From JAGNKE01 sp965230245 (GTDB lineage: Bacteria; Pseudomonadota; Alphaproteobacteria; Micavibrionales; Micavibrionaceae), in assembly GCA_965230245.1 (NCBI GenBank), contig OZ246000.1:1674001-1738000 (forward strand): 64,000 bases of DNA, given 5' to 3'. The notes below the pieces were generated by a model. The model saw only the letters and a list, made by a program, of their open reading frames with translations. It was not told the origin of the DNA and searched no databases. Positions 51,223-60,314 of this stretch are shown here, piece by piece. Position numbers and translations under genes: made by a program. Positions within the stretch are counted from its first letter, which is position 1; every line of letters starts with the position of its first letter.

Positions 51223-52361
51223 CGGATAACAACAATAAAGACATCGACAAGGTCACCGGAGTAGAAACAACTGGCCATGAATGGGACGGCCTGAAAGAAC
51301 TGAACAACCCGCTGCCGCGCTGGTGGGTCTGGGTCTTCATTATCACATGCGTCTGGTCCGCATGGTATTTTGTAGTTTATCCGTCTTGGCCTATTCCCGG
51401 CGGCGCGACCGAAGGCACATCTGGCTACACGCAATACAAAGAACTGCGTGAAAGCCAGCAGGAAATCTTTGACCGCCAGAGCGCCTATCTTGAAAAATTT
51501 GACGGCGCAAGCTTTGATGAAATTCTGAACGATCCCGAACTCTATGCCTTCGCCATTGCGGGCGGAGCATCCGCGTTTAAAGATAACTGTGCAACCTGTC
51601 ACGGTACAGGCGGAGCAGGAGGTATAGGTTATCCGAACCTGCGTGATGATGATTGGATTTGGGGCGGCAGGCTTGATCAAATTCACCAGACTTTGGAATA
51701 CGGTATCCGCGCGGACAATATCGACTCCCGCGTTTCTCAAATGCCGGCCTTCGGGAAGGACGGTCTGCTGAAAGACGAAGAAATTTACGCTGTCGTTGAT
51801 TACGTGATGGCATGGTCTTCTCACGTAGAAAATGACGCGCAAGGTTCTAAGTATCACGGCGAGACACATGGCCAAGCCAACCTCGAACTCGGTGCAAAAA
51901 TCTTCAAGGAACAATGTGCATCCTGTCACGGCCCAGAAGGAAAAGGTCTGGAAGAATTCGGCGCACCGAACTTAACGGATGATATCTGGTTGTACGGCGG
52001 TGAGCGTGAAACAGTATTTAATACAATATACTACTCAAGGGCAGGCATGATGCCGGGATGGAAGAACCGTCTTGATCCGAACACAATCAGACAACTGACA
52101 GTCTATCTCTATGAGATGAGCGGTGGTCACGCACAGGACATTTCGACAGGAGAAGCTGGAGGAAATGAAACCCGAGTACAAGATCAACAAAACACGGAAA
52201 CCATGGACGAGGAGGACGTACCGTTGCCCGATGAGGGACACGAAAACGATGCGCCGCTTGAATCGCTCGAACATCAAGAAACGGATGAATCCGATGTAAA
52301 CGGTACTAATCCGGAAGCGGAGTATGGCGATGACCAGCAAACAGAAACAGAAGAACAATAA
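51219..52361 (+). CDS. ccoP: cbb3-type cytochrome c oxidase subunit III (di-heme) with acidic C-terminal tail
   Basis: 380 residues. CcoP N-terminal signature EWDGLKELNNPLPRWWVWVF leads into the membrane helix. Two periplasmic cytochrome c domains carry CATCH (about residues 125-129) and CASCH (about 230-234), with axial Met in RVSQMPAFG and GMMPGWKNRL. After about residue 305 comes a 75-residue Glu/Asp/Gln/Thr tail that most CcoP (about 290-310 residues) do not have. ccoG begins inside the last codons (38 nt overlap). Confidence 0.95.
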   Translation: MTDNNNKDIDKVTGVETTGHEWDGLKELNNPLPRWWVWVFIITCVWSAWYFVVYPSWPIPGGATEGTSGYTQYKELRESQQEIFDRQSAYLEKFDGASFDEILNDPELYAFAIAGGASAFKDNCATCHGTGGAGGIGYPNLRDDDWIWGGRLDQIHQTLEYGIRADNIDSRVSQMPAFGKDGLLKDEEIYAVVDYVMAWSSHVENDAQGSKYHGETHGQANLELGAKIFKEQCASCHGPEGKGLEEFGAPNLTDDIWLYGGERETVFNTIYYSRAGMMPGWKNRLDPNTIRQLTVYLYEMSGGHAQDISTGEAGGNETRVQDQQNTETMDEEDVPLPDEGHENDAPLESLEHQETDESDVNGTNPEAEYGDDQQTETEEQ

Positions 52362-53790
52362 CCAAAGCCCGAACGACAATAACGGCGGCGGTCTTCTGAA
52401 ATATTTTGCCAAACAGGAGCGGATTTATCCCAAGCGTGTCTGGGGTAAATACCGCAAGCTGAAATGGGTTGCGATGATTGTGACGCTGGGTATCTATTAC
52501 CTTGCCCCTTTCATCCGTTGGGATCGCGGTCCGAACGCTCCTGATCAGGCCATCCTGATCGACCTGCCGAACCGCCGCGCCTACTGGTTCTGGATAGAAA
52601 TCTGGCCGCAGGAAGTGTACATCCTGACGGGTATCCTGATTCTCGCGGCCATCGCTTTGTTCTTCGTGACCAGCATGTTCGGCCGCGTCTGGTGCGGGTA
52701 TTTCTGCCCGCAAACCGTTTGGACGGATCTCTATATCTGGGTTGAACGCATCATACAGGGGGACCGAAACGCCCGTAAAAGACTGCGTGAAGGCCCGTGG
52801 ACATTCGATAAAGTCAAGAAAGTCACTGCTACGCATATTCTCTGGCTGATTATCGCGTGGTGCACGGCAGGGTCGTTCGTGCTTTACTTCAACGATGCGC
52901 CAACACTGGTCTGGAGTTTTTTCGAATTCGATGTCTCTTCGACTGTCTTGATGTTTATCGCGGGTCTAACCTTCAGCACCTACCTCATGGCCGGTTTTGC
53001 GCGTGAACAAGTCTGTACCTATATGTGTCCGTATGCGCGATTCCAATCCGCTATGTTTGATAGGGACACACTGATCATTAGTTATGATGAAAAACGTGGG
53101 GAACCGCGCGGCAAGCATAAAAAAGGCGAAACATGGGATAATCGTGGCCATTGCATCGATTGTACAGCATGCGTACAGGTTTGCCCGATGGGGATAGACA
53201 TCCGCGAAGGCCTTCAAATGGAATGTATCGCTTGCGGCCTATGCGTGGATGCCTGTAACAACATTATGGACAAGGTTGAATTGCCGCGTGGCCTAATCCG
53301 CTACGACACCACCAATCACATGGAGGCAGAAGTAAAAGGCGGCAAGGAACAGTTTCGTTTCTTACGCCCTCGCACGCTTTACTACTCCGTCATTCTGGCA
53401 GTTGTGGGTGGCATTATGCTCTACTCTTTAATTACACGCTCACCTCTGGAGTTACATGTCCTGCACGACCGTAACCCCGTCTTCATCCGTTTGTCAGGCG
53501 GTGAAATCCGCAACGGGTATACGCTCAAAATCTTGAACAAGACCCATGAGGACAGAACATTCTCGCTGACAGTCGAAGGTCTGGAAAATCCCGACATTGA
53601 TGTAAAGGCCGCTGGAGATATTACCGAACATAATCTGGCCGTCGATGCGGATGAAGTAGGGATGTACCACATTTATGTTTCTGATAAGGTAAAACCAGAT
53701 GTGCCGCGTGATATTATTTTCACGCTAAAAGATAATCAAAGCGGTACGGAAGACAGTTATAAATCCGTCTTCATAAGCAAGAGAGACTAA
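52324..53790 (+). CDS. ccoG: Cytochrome oxidase accessory protein CcoG (FixG/RdxA)
   Basis: 488 residues. Five hydrophobic helices with FGRVWCGYFCPQTVWTDLY, then two 4Fe-4S ferredoxin motifs (CIDCTACVQVCPMG and CIACGLCVDACNNIM) and a C-terminal immunoglobulin-like FixG domain. It is a copper (cupric) reductase in oxidase assembly. ATG 52324 has GGAAG 6 nt upstream; ATG 52330 is also possible. Both lie inside ccoP. Confidence 0.95.
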   Translation: MAMTSKQKQKNNNQSPNDNNGGGLLKYFAKQERIYPKRVWGKYRKLKWVAMIVTLGIYYLAPFIRWDRGPNAPDQAILIDLPNRRAYWFWIEIWPQEVYILTGILILAAIALFFVTSMFGRVWCGYFCPQTVWTDLYIWVERIIQGDRNARKRLREGPWTFDKVKKVTATHILWLIIAWCTAGSFVLYFNDAPTLVWSFFEFDVSSTVLMFIAGLTFSTYLMAGFAREQVCTYMCPYARFQSAMFDRDTLIISYDEKRGEPRGKHKKGETWDNRGHCIDCTACVQVCPMGIDIREGLQMECIACGLCVDACNNIMDKVELPRGLIRYDTTNHMEAEVKGGKEQFRFLRPRTLYYSVILAVVGGIMLYSLITRSPLELHVLHDRNPVFIRLSGGEIRNGYTLKILNKTHEDRTFSLTVEGLENPDIDVKAAGDITEHNLAVDADEVGMYHIYVSDKVKPDVPRDIIFTLKDNQSGTEDSYKSVFISKRD

Positions 53791-53795
53791 AAAAA

Positions 53796-54275
53796 ATGCG
53801 TGAAACAGGAATCTCAAAACCAATCGACAAATGGCTACCCTATTTTCTGGTTCTGTTTTTTGTTGTTATTGCCATTGTAAATGCGTTTTTCGTCTACATT
53901 GCAATAAACACCCATACTGGGGTGGTGACTGAAAACCCGTATCAAAAGGGGCTGGAATATAACGCCGTACTTGAGAAATCCCGCGCCCAGCCGGATATTG
54001 ATCAATTTGCAAAATATGAAAACGGCATCCTGCGTTGGACACTTAAAAACACAGACGGCACACCGATAGAACAAGCGGAAGTCACCGCGAATCTTGTTCG
54101 CGCGATTGAGCAAGGATACGATACGGAGCTAATATTCACCCATAAGGGCGGCGGCATTTACGAGGCTGATGTCGGCACTCTGCCCAAAGCCGGATTATGG
54201 ATCGCAAGATTGAAAAGCCAATGGAACAAAAAAGAATTCCTGAAAACGTACAAGTTCATTCACAAGAGAACCTAA
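53796..54275 (+). CDS. ccoH: FixH/CcoH assembly protein
   Basis: 159 residues. One N-terminal membrane helix (YFLVLFFVVIAIVNAFFVYIA) followed by NPYQKGLEYN, the FixH hallmark, and a periplasmic beta domain (WTLKNTDGTPIEQAEVTANLV). It assists assembly of the cbb3 complex. The downstream ccoI gene starts within its last codons. Confidence 0.92.
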   Translation: MRETGISKPIDKWLPYFLVLFFVVIAIVNAFFVYIAINTHTGVVTENPYQKGLEYNAVLEKSRAQPDIDQFAKYENGILRWTLKNTDGTPIEQAEVTANLVRAIEQGYDTELIFTHKGGGIYEADVGTLPKAGLWIARLKSQWNKKEFLKTYKFIHKRT

Positions 54276-56452
54276 GCAATCAGGCGTCAGGATACGAAAC
54301 TTTCGTCAAGCCCGATCAAGATGGCCTGAGCACCATTGATGTTTTGGTGAAAGGAGTACATTGCGGTGGCTGTATCCAGAAAATCGAATCCCGCCTGGCA
54401 CAAAATACAAACATAAAAAAGGCACGCCTGAATTTCACAACCGGCAAGCTCTCCATTGCTTGGGAAGGCAAGCCTGATAAAGCCGATGAATACACAGACA
54501 CCGTTGAAAAACTGGGTTATAAGGTCGAGCCGTATGACCCGCATTCTGAAAAAGAAGCACTGGACGCGCAAGAGCGCTTTTTGCTTGTTTGCCTTGGTGT
54601 TGCGGGGTTTGCCATGGGAAATATTATGCTCTTATCAGTGGCGCTCTGGACAACGGATGCTGAAAGTATGGGCATGGCCACGCGATCGCTGTTTCATTGG
54701 ATATCGGGGCTGATTGCCATTCCCGCTATCGCATACGCTGGACGCCCTTTCTTCAATTCCGCGCTAAAAGCGTTACGCGCAGGGCACACGAATATGGACG
54801 TGCCGATATCCTTAGCCCTCACACTGGCCTGTGCGATGAGCGTCCACGAAACGGTCATGCATGGGGAACACGCATATTTCGACTCTGCCGTTATGCTGAT
54901 GTTCTTCCTGCTGATCGGTCGCTACCTTGATTTCCGCGCCCGCAAACAGGCTCGCTCCACCGCCAACGATTTGCTTAGCAGTTTCAGCGGATTTGCCAAT
55001 GTCATCGAAAGCAGCGGCAAATCGCGCCGCGTGCCGATCCGCGATCTGCGCGAAGACATGATCGTACGGGTCTCGGCGGGCGAAAAATTCCCCGTTGATA
55101 GCATCGTTCTGGACGGTCGGAGCGAAGTGGATACCTCGCTGGTCACGGGCGAAACCATGCCGCGCCCTATCAACCCTGATAGCGAAGTCTATGCGGGAAC
55201 GTTAAACCTCTCAGCCCCTGTCACGGTGCGGGTCGCAAAGGCTGCCGAAGATTCCCTGTTGTCCGAAATCGTGCGCCTGATGGATAAGGCGGGGCAGGGG
55301 CAGGCGCAATATGTGCGGCTGGCCGATCGCGCTGCAAAGCTCTACACGCCCGTTGTTCACACCCTTGCCGCCGCATCTTTCCTAGGCTGGCTCTTGATCG
55401 GCGGTCTGGCGTGGCAATCGTCTTTGATGATCGCCATTACGGTATTAATTATCACGTGCCCCTGTGCCTTGGGGCTGGCCGTACCCGTTGTGCAGGTCTT
55501 GGCAACGGGAAAGCTGATGAAGGCGGGCATCCTCGTAAAATCGGGTGATGCGCTCGAACGGCTGGCCGGCATTGATACAATCCTGCTGGATAAGACAGGT
55601 ACGATAACACTCGGTGAATTACATCTGGTTGGTACATACGATCGGGACAAAATGAAAACGGCTGCTGCACTCGCCAGTCACTCGACGCATCCGCTCTCTC
55701 GCGCACTAGTAAAAGCGTATGAAGGAAATATAGATAATGTTGAAAACGTTCAGGAACATCCCGGTAAGGGGCTGGAGGCAAGTATTGACGGAAAGACCGT
55801 AAAACTTGGCAGCCGCAGCTATTGCGGAGATACAAACGCCGAAACGTCAAAAGACATCGAGCTATGGCTAAAAGAGGAGGATAGCGCACCTTACGTCTTC
55901 AGGTTCTCTGATCGAATTCGTGAAGATTCGAAGGAAACCATAGAAGGGTTCCAACGGCTGGGACTTGCAACAACTATGGTTACAGGCGATCGCAAAGATG
56001 TGGCACTTTCTGTAGCCAAGGAAACAGGCATCGAAACGGTCTATGCCGAACAAACACCGCCGCAAAAATTCGACATTATGGAAGCCCTCAAAAACGACGG
56101 AAAGAAAGTGGCCATGATCGGTGACGGTTTGAATGACGCGCCCGTCCTCGCTGCTGCCGATGTATCCATCGCACCGGGCAGCGCCATCGACATGGCGCAA
56201 AACGCCGCCGATATCGTGTTCATGGGCGATAAATTTGCGCCCGTCCTCGAAGCTTATGAAACGGCATGCTACAGCCAAAAACTTGTAAAACAGAATTTCA
56301 TGCTGGCGGTCGGGTACAACATCATCGCAATCCCACTCGCGCTGGCAGGGATGGTGACACCGATGGTCGCCGCCGTTGCAATGTCCGGCTCATCCTTGAT
56401 CGTTGTCGGAAATTCCTTCAGATTGAAATTGAAAAAAACCGGAAAGGCATAA
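54197..56452 (+). CDS. ccoI: Copper-translocating P-type ATPase for cbb3 assembly (CcoI/FixI)
   Basis: 751 residues from ATG 54197; ATG 54221 is a close alternative. Both are inside ccoH (79 or 55 nt overlap). The heavy-metal domain is VKGVHCGGCIQKIES and the eight-helix core has TCPCALGLAVPVVQ (CPC metal site). The phosphorylation loop is LLDKTGTITLGEL; HSTHPLSRALV, MVTGDRKDVA and MIGDGLNDAPVLAAAD complete the P1B pattern. It exports or delivers copper to the oxidase. A predicted 25-residue microprotein follows after 3 nt. Confidence 0.96.
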   Translation: MDRKIEKPMEQKRIPENVQVHSQENLSNQASGYETFVKPDQDGLSTIDVLVKGVHCGGCIQKIESRLAQNTNIKKARLNFTTGKLSIAWEGKPDKADEYTDTVEKLGYKVEPYDPHSEKEALDAQERFLLVCLGVAGFAMGNIMLLSVALWTTDAESMGMATRSLFHWISGLIAIPAIAYAGRPFFNSALKALRAGHTNMDVPISLALTLACAMSVHETVMHGEHAYFDSAVMLMFFLLIGRYLDFRARKQARSTANDLLSSFSGFANVIESSGKSRRVPIRDLREDMIVRVSAGEKFPVDSIVLDGRSEVDTSLVTGETMPRPINPDSEVYAGTLNLSAPVTVRVAKAAEDSLLSEIVRLMDKAGQGQAQYVRLADRAAKLYTPVVHTLAAASFLGWLLIGGLAWQSSLMIAITVLIITCPCALGLAVPVVQVLATGKLMKAGILVKSGDALERLAGIDTILLDKTGTITLGELHLVGTYDRDKMKTAAALASHSTHPLSRALVKAYEGNIDNVENVQEHPGKGLEASIDGKTVKLGSRSYCGDTNAETSKDIELWLKEEDSAPYVFRFSDRIREDSKETIEGFQRLGLATTMVTGDRKDVALSVAKETGIETVYAEQTPPQKFDIMEALKNDGKKVAMIGDGLNDAPVLAAADVSIAPGSAIDMAQNAADIVFMGDKFAPVLEAYETACYSQKLVKQNFMLAVGYNIIAIPLALAGMVTPMVAAVAMSGSSLIVVGNSFRLKLKKTGKA

Positions 56453-56455
56453 AAG

Positions 56456-56533
56456 ATGATCTTGTTATTGGTTGCCGTTTTTGCCGTCGCGCTCGTCCTT
56501 TTTGCCGTCTATTTCATCTTCTTAAAAAAGTAA
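56456..56533 (+). CDS. Candidate 25-residue transmembrane microprotein between ccoI and ccoS
   Basis: ATG 56456, TAA 56531-56533. The product is 25 residues: about 23 hydrophobic ones (MILLLVAVFAVALVLFAVYF at the start) ending in Lys-Lys, a single membrane helix. GGAAAGG lies 8 nt upstream, and ccoS starts 6 nt downstream, so it sits in a tightly packed operon. It resembles in size small subunits such as CydX or KdpF but has no detectable family. A coding role is inferred from ribosome site, spacing and composition. Confidence 0.6.
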   Translation: MILLLVAVFAVALVLFAVYFIFLKK

Positions 56534-56539
56534 GCGTAC

Positions 56540-56725
56540 ATGAGTGTCCTTGTCTATCTTATCCCCATCGCATTAATCCTTGGCTCTATCGGGCTTGCCG
56601 CCTTCATCTGGGCACTAAAATCGGGTCAATATGACGATCTTGACGGCGCGGCGCACAGAATACTCTTTGACGACAAAGAGGACATCGATACAAAAGAAGG
56701 TGATGACAAAAATAATAAAAAATAA
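56540..56725 (+). CDS. ccoS: cbb3 oxidase assembly protein CcoS
   Basis: 61 residues. One membrane helix, then the CcoS signature FIWALKSGQYDDLDGAAHRI and LFDDKED. Needed for cofactor insertion in cbb3 oxidases. The acidic/Lys tail is slightly long. It is the last gene of the cluster; an AT-rich inverted repeat (ATTTCTT/AAGAAAT, 56739-56754) follows and may be a weak terminator. Confidence 0.94.
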   Translation: MSVLVYLIPIALILGSIGLAAFIWALKSGQYDDLDGAAHRILFDDKEDIDTKEGDDKNNKK

Positions 56726-56774
56726 GTCATTATTTTCAATTTCTTGAAAGAAATTTGTAGCAATTTTCAAACGC

Positions 56775-56788
56775 TTGACTCATGTCAA
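56775..56788. promoter_or_regulatory. FNR/FixK-like palindrome TTGAC-TCAT-GTCAA
   Basis: A perfect palindrome 64 nt upstream of the ompW ATG. With activation at -41.5 the transcript would start near 56823. In E. coli ompW is an FNR target, which fits. The reading frame upstream of the ompW ATG overlaps this site, which argues against longer starts. Confidence 0.75.
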
Positions 56789-56852
56789 TGCTGAATCTGC
56801 GGTAATCATCCAAAGTATAGACAACAAAAAGCCTCGAGAAGGAGTAAGTGCT

Positions 56853-57488
56853 ATGAAAAAGGTTTTATGTTTTGCATTACTGGCCGGAACTGCTGGTATG
56901 GCATTCGCATCCCCGGCAACGGCTGATGATGGTCTGGGAGGCCCCTGGTCTAAAGAACGCTTCCAAATTCGTCTGCGCGGAATTAGCGTGTCACCCGATG
57001 TTGATTCCGATGTGAACATCGGCGGAGATGTTGATGTGGATTACGCCGTTACACCAGAGTTGGACGTAACCTATTTTTTCACCCCGCATATCGCCGCAGA
57101 ATTGATTGCCGCAACATCCAAGCACGATATTGACTACACAGGCGGTGTCGATCTCGGTGAAGCATGGGTGCTTCCTCCGACATTGATGTTACAATACCAC
57201 TTCACACCTGAAAAGACATTCAGCCCTTACGTTGGCGCGGGCCTGAACTACTCCATTTTCTATGCGGAAGATGCGGGTGAGGGCTTTACGGATCTGAACG
57301 TTGATAACGGTGTCGGCTACGGCCTACAAGTCGGTGCGGACTACTGGCTCAACGAAAACTGGGGTGTAAACCTCGACGTGAAAAAGCTATGGCTGAACGT
57401 TGATGCCAGCCTGAACAACGGCGCAATTGAAGCCGACATCGACATGGATCCATGGATCATCGGTGCGGGCGTATCCTACCGCTTCTAA
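56853..57488 (+). CDS. ompW: OmpW-family outer-membrane protein
   Basis: 211 residues from ATG 56853, with AAGGAG upstream. The frame is open further up but would include the FNR-like site. Signal peptide (VLCFALLAGTAGMAFASPATA). OmpW features: FQIRLRGISVSPDVDSDV, ELDVTYFFTPHIAAELIAAT, FSPYVGAGLNYSIFY and the C-terminal strand ending in SYRF with the terminal Phe. An eight-stranded barrel for small hydrophobic solutes. A good terminator follows. Confidence 0.94.
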   Translation: MKKVLCFALLAGTAGMAFASPATADDGLGGPWSKERFQIRLRGISVSPDVDSDVNIGGDVDVDYAVTPELDVTYFFTPHIAAELIAATSKHDIDYTGGVDLGEAWVLPPTLMLQYHFTPEKTFSPYVGAGLNYSIFYAEDAGEGFTDLNVDNGVGYGLQVGADYWLNENWGVNLDVKKLWLNVDASLNNGAIEADIDMDPWIIGAGVSYRF

Positions 57489-57512
57489 AAGCGAAGTTCG
57501 AATTGAATAAGA

Positions 57513-57551
57513 CTACGAGGCCTGCGATACTTCGCTGGCCTCTTTTCGTAG
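57513..57551 (+). terminator. Rho-independent terminator after ompW
   Basis: GAGGCC (57517-57522) and GGCCTC (57537-57542), with inner GCG/CGC pairs around the loop ATACTT, then TTTT (57543-57546). Flanking CTACG/CGTAG also pair. It lies 28 nt after the ompW stop. Confidence 0.75.
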
Positions 57552-57691
57552 CAATTCGCTAAACACATGGCGGAAATTCCAAAAACGCAGCCGAAAAGCA
57601 TCTTTTTTTCTTGTAGTTTAAACGTATAGGTATATAAGAAGTGCCGAATATAAACGGGTTTACATAGCGAAAAAGCTGGAAAGGCTTCCAA

Positions 57692-59359
57692 ATGGAAATC
57701 GATATCTACGATCTTCTGAAACAAGACCAGATTTTGGTCATTTTTATGGTCATCAGTCTGGGCTACCTCATAGGCAAAATCAAAATTCTCGGCATTGAAT
57801 TCGGCAACGTCACGGGCGTACTCGTCGTCGGGCTTCTATTCGGAGCCATGGGCTTTTCCGGTAACCCTGATATGGCAACATTCGGTTTCACCCTGTTCAT
57901 CTTCTGCGTTGGTATTCAGGCCGGACCCAGCTTCTTCAGCGCATTTGCAGTGGATGGTGCGCGTTATTTCGCACTGTCTTTAATTGTTGCGGTTATCGCT
58001 GTCACAATGTGTCTTTTGTTTTCCAACATCTTTGCGATGGAAACGGGCGTTGCCGCCGGTATGCTCGCAGGCTCCCTAACAAGTACCCCAACCCTTGTGG
58101 GTGCGCAGGATGCCGTAACAAGCGGCGTTGCCTCTTTGCCCGAAGGTATTGATCCTGACGATGTAATTAAAAACATCAGTGTGGCTTACTCCCTGACATA
58201 TCTTTTCGGGATCGCAGGGTTGATGTTTATCGTCCGCTTTATCCCGATCATCTTCAAGATCGACCTGATTGCCGAAGCCAAAAAAATCGCATCCGTAAAG
58301 GCTTCGCAGAATACAATCAACGAAGACAACCTGCCCATGGTCAGAACATACCTGATCAGCCAAAACAGCAAGCTCATCGGTAAAACAATCCGCCAGATAC
58401 AGGACTCCACCAAACAATACTTCACGGTTCTGGGCATTCGCCGTGACGGCAAAATCATGGACGCGGAAAGAGATACGATGATTGAAGAGGGCGATGTTGT
58501 CTCCGTCATAGCATCCGTCGCACAACACAGCTTCGCCAAAACAAAGGGGATCGATGAAGTATTCGATAAGGAGTTATTGAACTACCGCATCAGAACAAAA
58601 GTCATCACCGTCACCAACTCCGATTATGTCGAACGCAATGTGCAGGATCTCATGCTGCCCGCTGAACACGGGTGCTATGTGATTGGCCTGAAACGTGCTG
58701 GAATAGAGTTGCCCGTTGATAAGAAAACAATCTTGCAAAAAGGCGACCGTTTGGAAGTCATCGGTGAGGAAAACCTCATCCACGATGTGAGTGAGCTTCT
58801 GGGTCGCATCGAGGCAGACCTCGAAAAAACCGACCTGTTGACCATGTGCGCAGGCGTTGCGCTCGGCTTGATGGTCGGAACAATCGTCATGAAATTCGGT
58901 AGCATTTCCATCGGTTTGGGCAGTGCAGGGGGCTTACTTCTGGTCGGTATCATGATCGGTTTTTTGCGCTCGATACACCCGACCTTCGGGGTCTTCCCGC
59001 GCGCCGCCCGTAACATCATGATGGATTTGGGAATTGTCCTCTTCATGTCCTCAATCGGCCTGAATGCGGGAAGCAAAGTCCTTGAAGCGCTGACCTCCGT
59101 CGGCCCGCTCCTGGTGCTCTGCGGGGCGTCCATAACCATTATTCCTGTCATGGTGGCGTTCCTTGTCGGTCGTTATGTGATGAAGATGAACGATGCTCTC
59201 TTGCTCGGCGCAATCACAGGCGCGATGACCAGCACAACCTCACTGAATATGGTCGCCGAAGCGTCTAAAAGCCAAGTGCCGGGCTTGGGATATGCGGGAA
59301 GTTACACCTTCGCAAACGTCATCCTGACCTTCGCCGGAACGATACTGGTGTTGTGGTAA
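57692..59359 (+). CDS. AspT/YidE/YbjL-family transporter with TrkA_C domains
   Basis: 555 residues. Two blocks of five or six helices flank a cytoplasmic pair of TrkA_C (RCK_C) domains (about residues 210-380). Family motifs: VLVVGLLFGAMGF, FIFCVGIQAGPSFF, SLTSTPTLVGAQDA, MSSIGLNAGSKVLEAL and TGAMTSTTSLNMVAE. These exporters/antiporters exchange dicarboxylates or amino acids such as aspartate and alanine; the substrate is unknown. ATG with AAGG 7 nt upstream. Confidence 0.92.
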   Translation: MEIDIYDLLKQDQILVIFMVISLGYLIGKIKILGIEFGNVTGVLVVGLLFGAMGFSGNPDMATFGFTLFIFCVGIQAGPSFFSAFAVDGARYFALSLIVAVIAVTMCLLFSNIFAMETGVAAGMLAGSLTSTPTLVGAQDAVTSGVASLPEGIDPDDVIKNISVAYSLTYLFGIAGLMFIVRFIPIIFKIDLIAEAKKIASVKASQNTINEDNLPMVRTYLISQNSKLIGKTIRQIQDSTKQYFTVLGIRRDGKIMDAERDTMIEEGDVVSVIASVAQHSFAKTKGIDEVFDKELLNYRIRTKVITVTNSDYVERNVQDLMLPAEHGCYVIGLKRAGIELPVDKKTILQKGDRLEVIGEENLIHDVSELLGRIEADLEKTDLLTMCAGVALGLMVGTIVMKFGSISIGLGSAGGLLLVGIMIGFLRSIHPTFGVFPRAARNIMMDLGIVLFMSSIGLNAGSKVLEALTSVGPLLVLCGASITIIPVMVAFLVGRYVMKMNDALLLGAITGAMTSTTSLNMVAEASKSQVPGLGYAGSYTFANVILTFAGTILVLW

Positions 59360-59437
59360 TAGTCTTTACACTTGCGCAGATGATACAAGGCTTTTAGGCT
59401 TGAGCAGTAATAGAAAAGTGCCGAGCCTTCCGAACGT

Positions 59438-60259
59438 ATGACCAAAACAAAAACAATCGTTTACACCGATCTTGATGGATCTTTACTGGATCATGAAACC
59501 TACGATTTTTCACCAGCGCAAGAAACGCTTGATCGTTTGCAAGAACTTGAAATACCGTTGATCCCGGTTACCAGTAAAACAATCGCAGAAATCAAGGCTC
59601 TGGATTTGCCGTTCACAAACGGCCCGATGATTGCCGAAAACGGCATGGTCATTAACATACCGACGGGGCATTTCGGCCAAAAAGACGAGGAAGTTTTCCT
59701 GCAGGCGCGCCCCTACGAAACCATCATCGACATCATCGCGAGCTTGCCCGAAAAACTGCGCAGCCATATATGCGGTTTCAATGACATGACCGAAGAACAA
59801 GTTGCGGAAAATACAGGGCTTCCGATAGAAAGCGCCAAAAACGCCAAAAACCGCGAAGCCAGTGAGCCGTTTATATGGGGCGGCAATAGCGCAGAACTTG
59901 CCGATCTTGAAGAACGTCTGAGAAAAGAGGGGCTGAGCCTGACACGAGGCGGACGCTTCCACCACATCATCGGCAAGGGCGGGAAGGGCACGGCAATCGA
60001 ATGGCTGAACCGGAAATACATCGATACAACAGATGCGGAATCCATCTGTGCCATAGCATTAGGGGACGGCCCGAACGATGCAGGTATGCTGAGCGTTGCC
60101 GATTACGGAATCATTATTCCTAACGCTCAAGGCAAAACCGTCACAATTGAAAATCCGGCCGGAAAAATCATCAAAGCCCCTGCCGAAGGCCCTGAAGGCT
60201 GGTCAAAATCATTAGAATCTTTACTCGATGACTTGTGCAACTGCGAAGAAGTCTGCTAA
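59438..60259 (+). CDS. Glucosyl-(mannosyl-)3-phosphoglycerate phosphatase, HAD-IIB
   Basis: 273 residues, an MpgP-like HAD enzyme. Motif I YTDLDGSLLDHETY (DxDG, then the Tyr of the MPGP family), motif II VTSKTIAEI, and ALGDGPNDAGMLSVADYGI with the metal-binding Asp. In this context it should remove the phosphate from glucosyl-3-phosphoglycerate, giving glucosylglycerate. It is followed by the synthase gene after 55 nt. Confidence 0.85.
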   Translation: MTKTKTIVYTDLDGSLLDHETYDFSPAQETLDRLQELEIPLIPVTSKTIAEIKALDLPFTNGPMIAENGMVINIPTGHFGQKDEEVFLQARPYETIIDIIASLPEKLRSHICGFNDMTEEQVAENTGLPIESAKNAKNREASEPFIWGGNSAELADLEERLRKEGLSLTRGGRFHHIIGKGGKGTAIEWLNRKYIDTTDAESICAIALGDGPNDAGMLSVADYGIIIPNAQGKTVTIENPAGKIIKAPAEGPEGWSKSLESLLDDLCNCEEVC

Positions 60260-60314
60260 CACCTATAGACCTGATAATAAACAATAACTTGCACAGGACA
60301 GAGGAGACAGACTT

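Noticed and set aside
50871..51929. 352-residue minus-strand open frame opposite ccoO/ccoQ/ccoP
   Set aside because: It covers three genes with heme motifs and exact ATGA junctions; the antisense frame has no features.
59380..59430. Hairpin AAGGCT...AGCCTT before the phosphatase gene
   Set aside because: The arms are only 6 bp and far apart with no T-tract; not convincing as a terminator or riboswitch.
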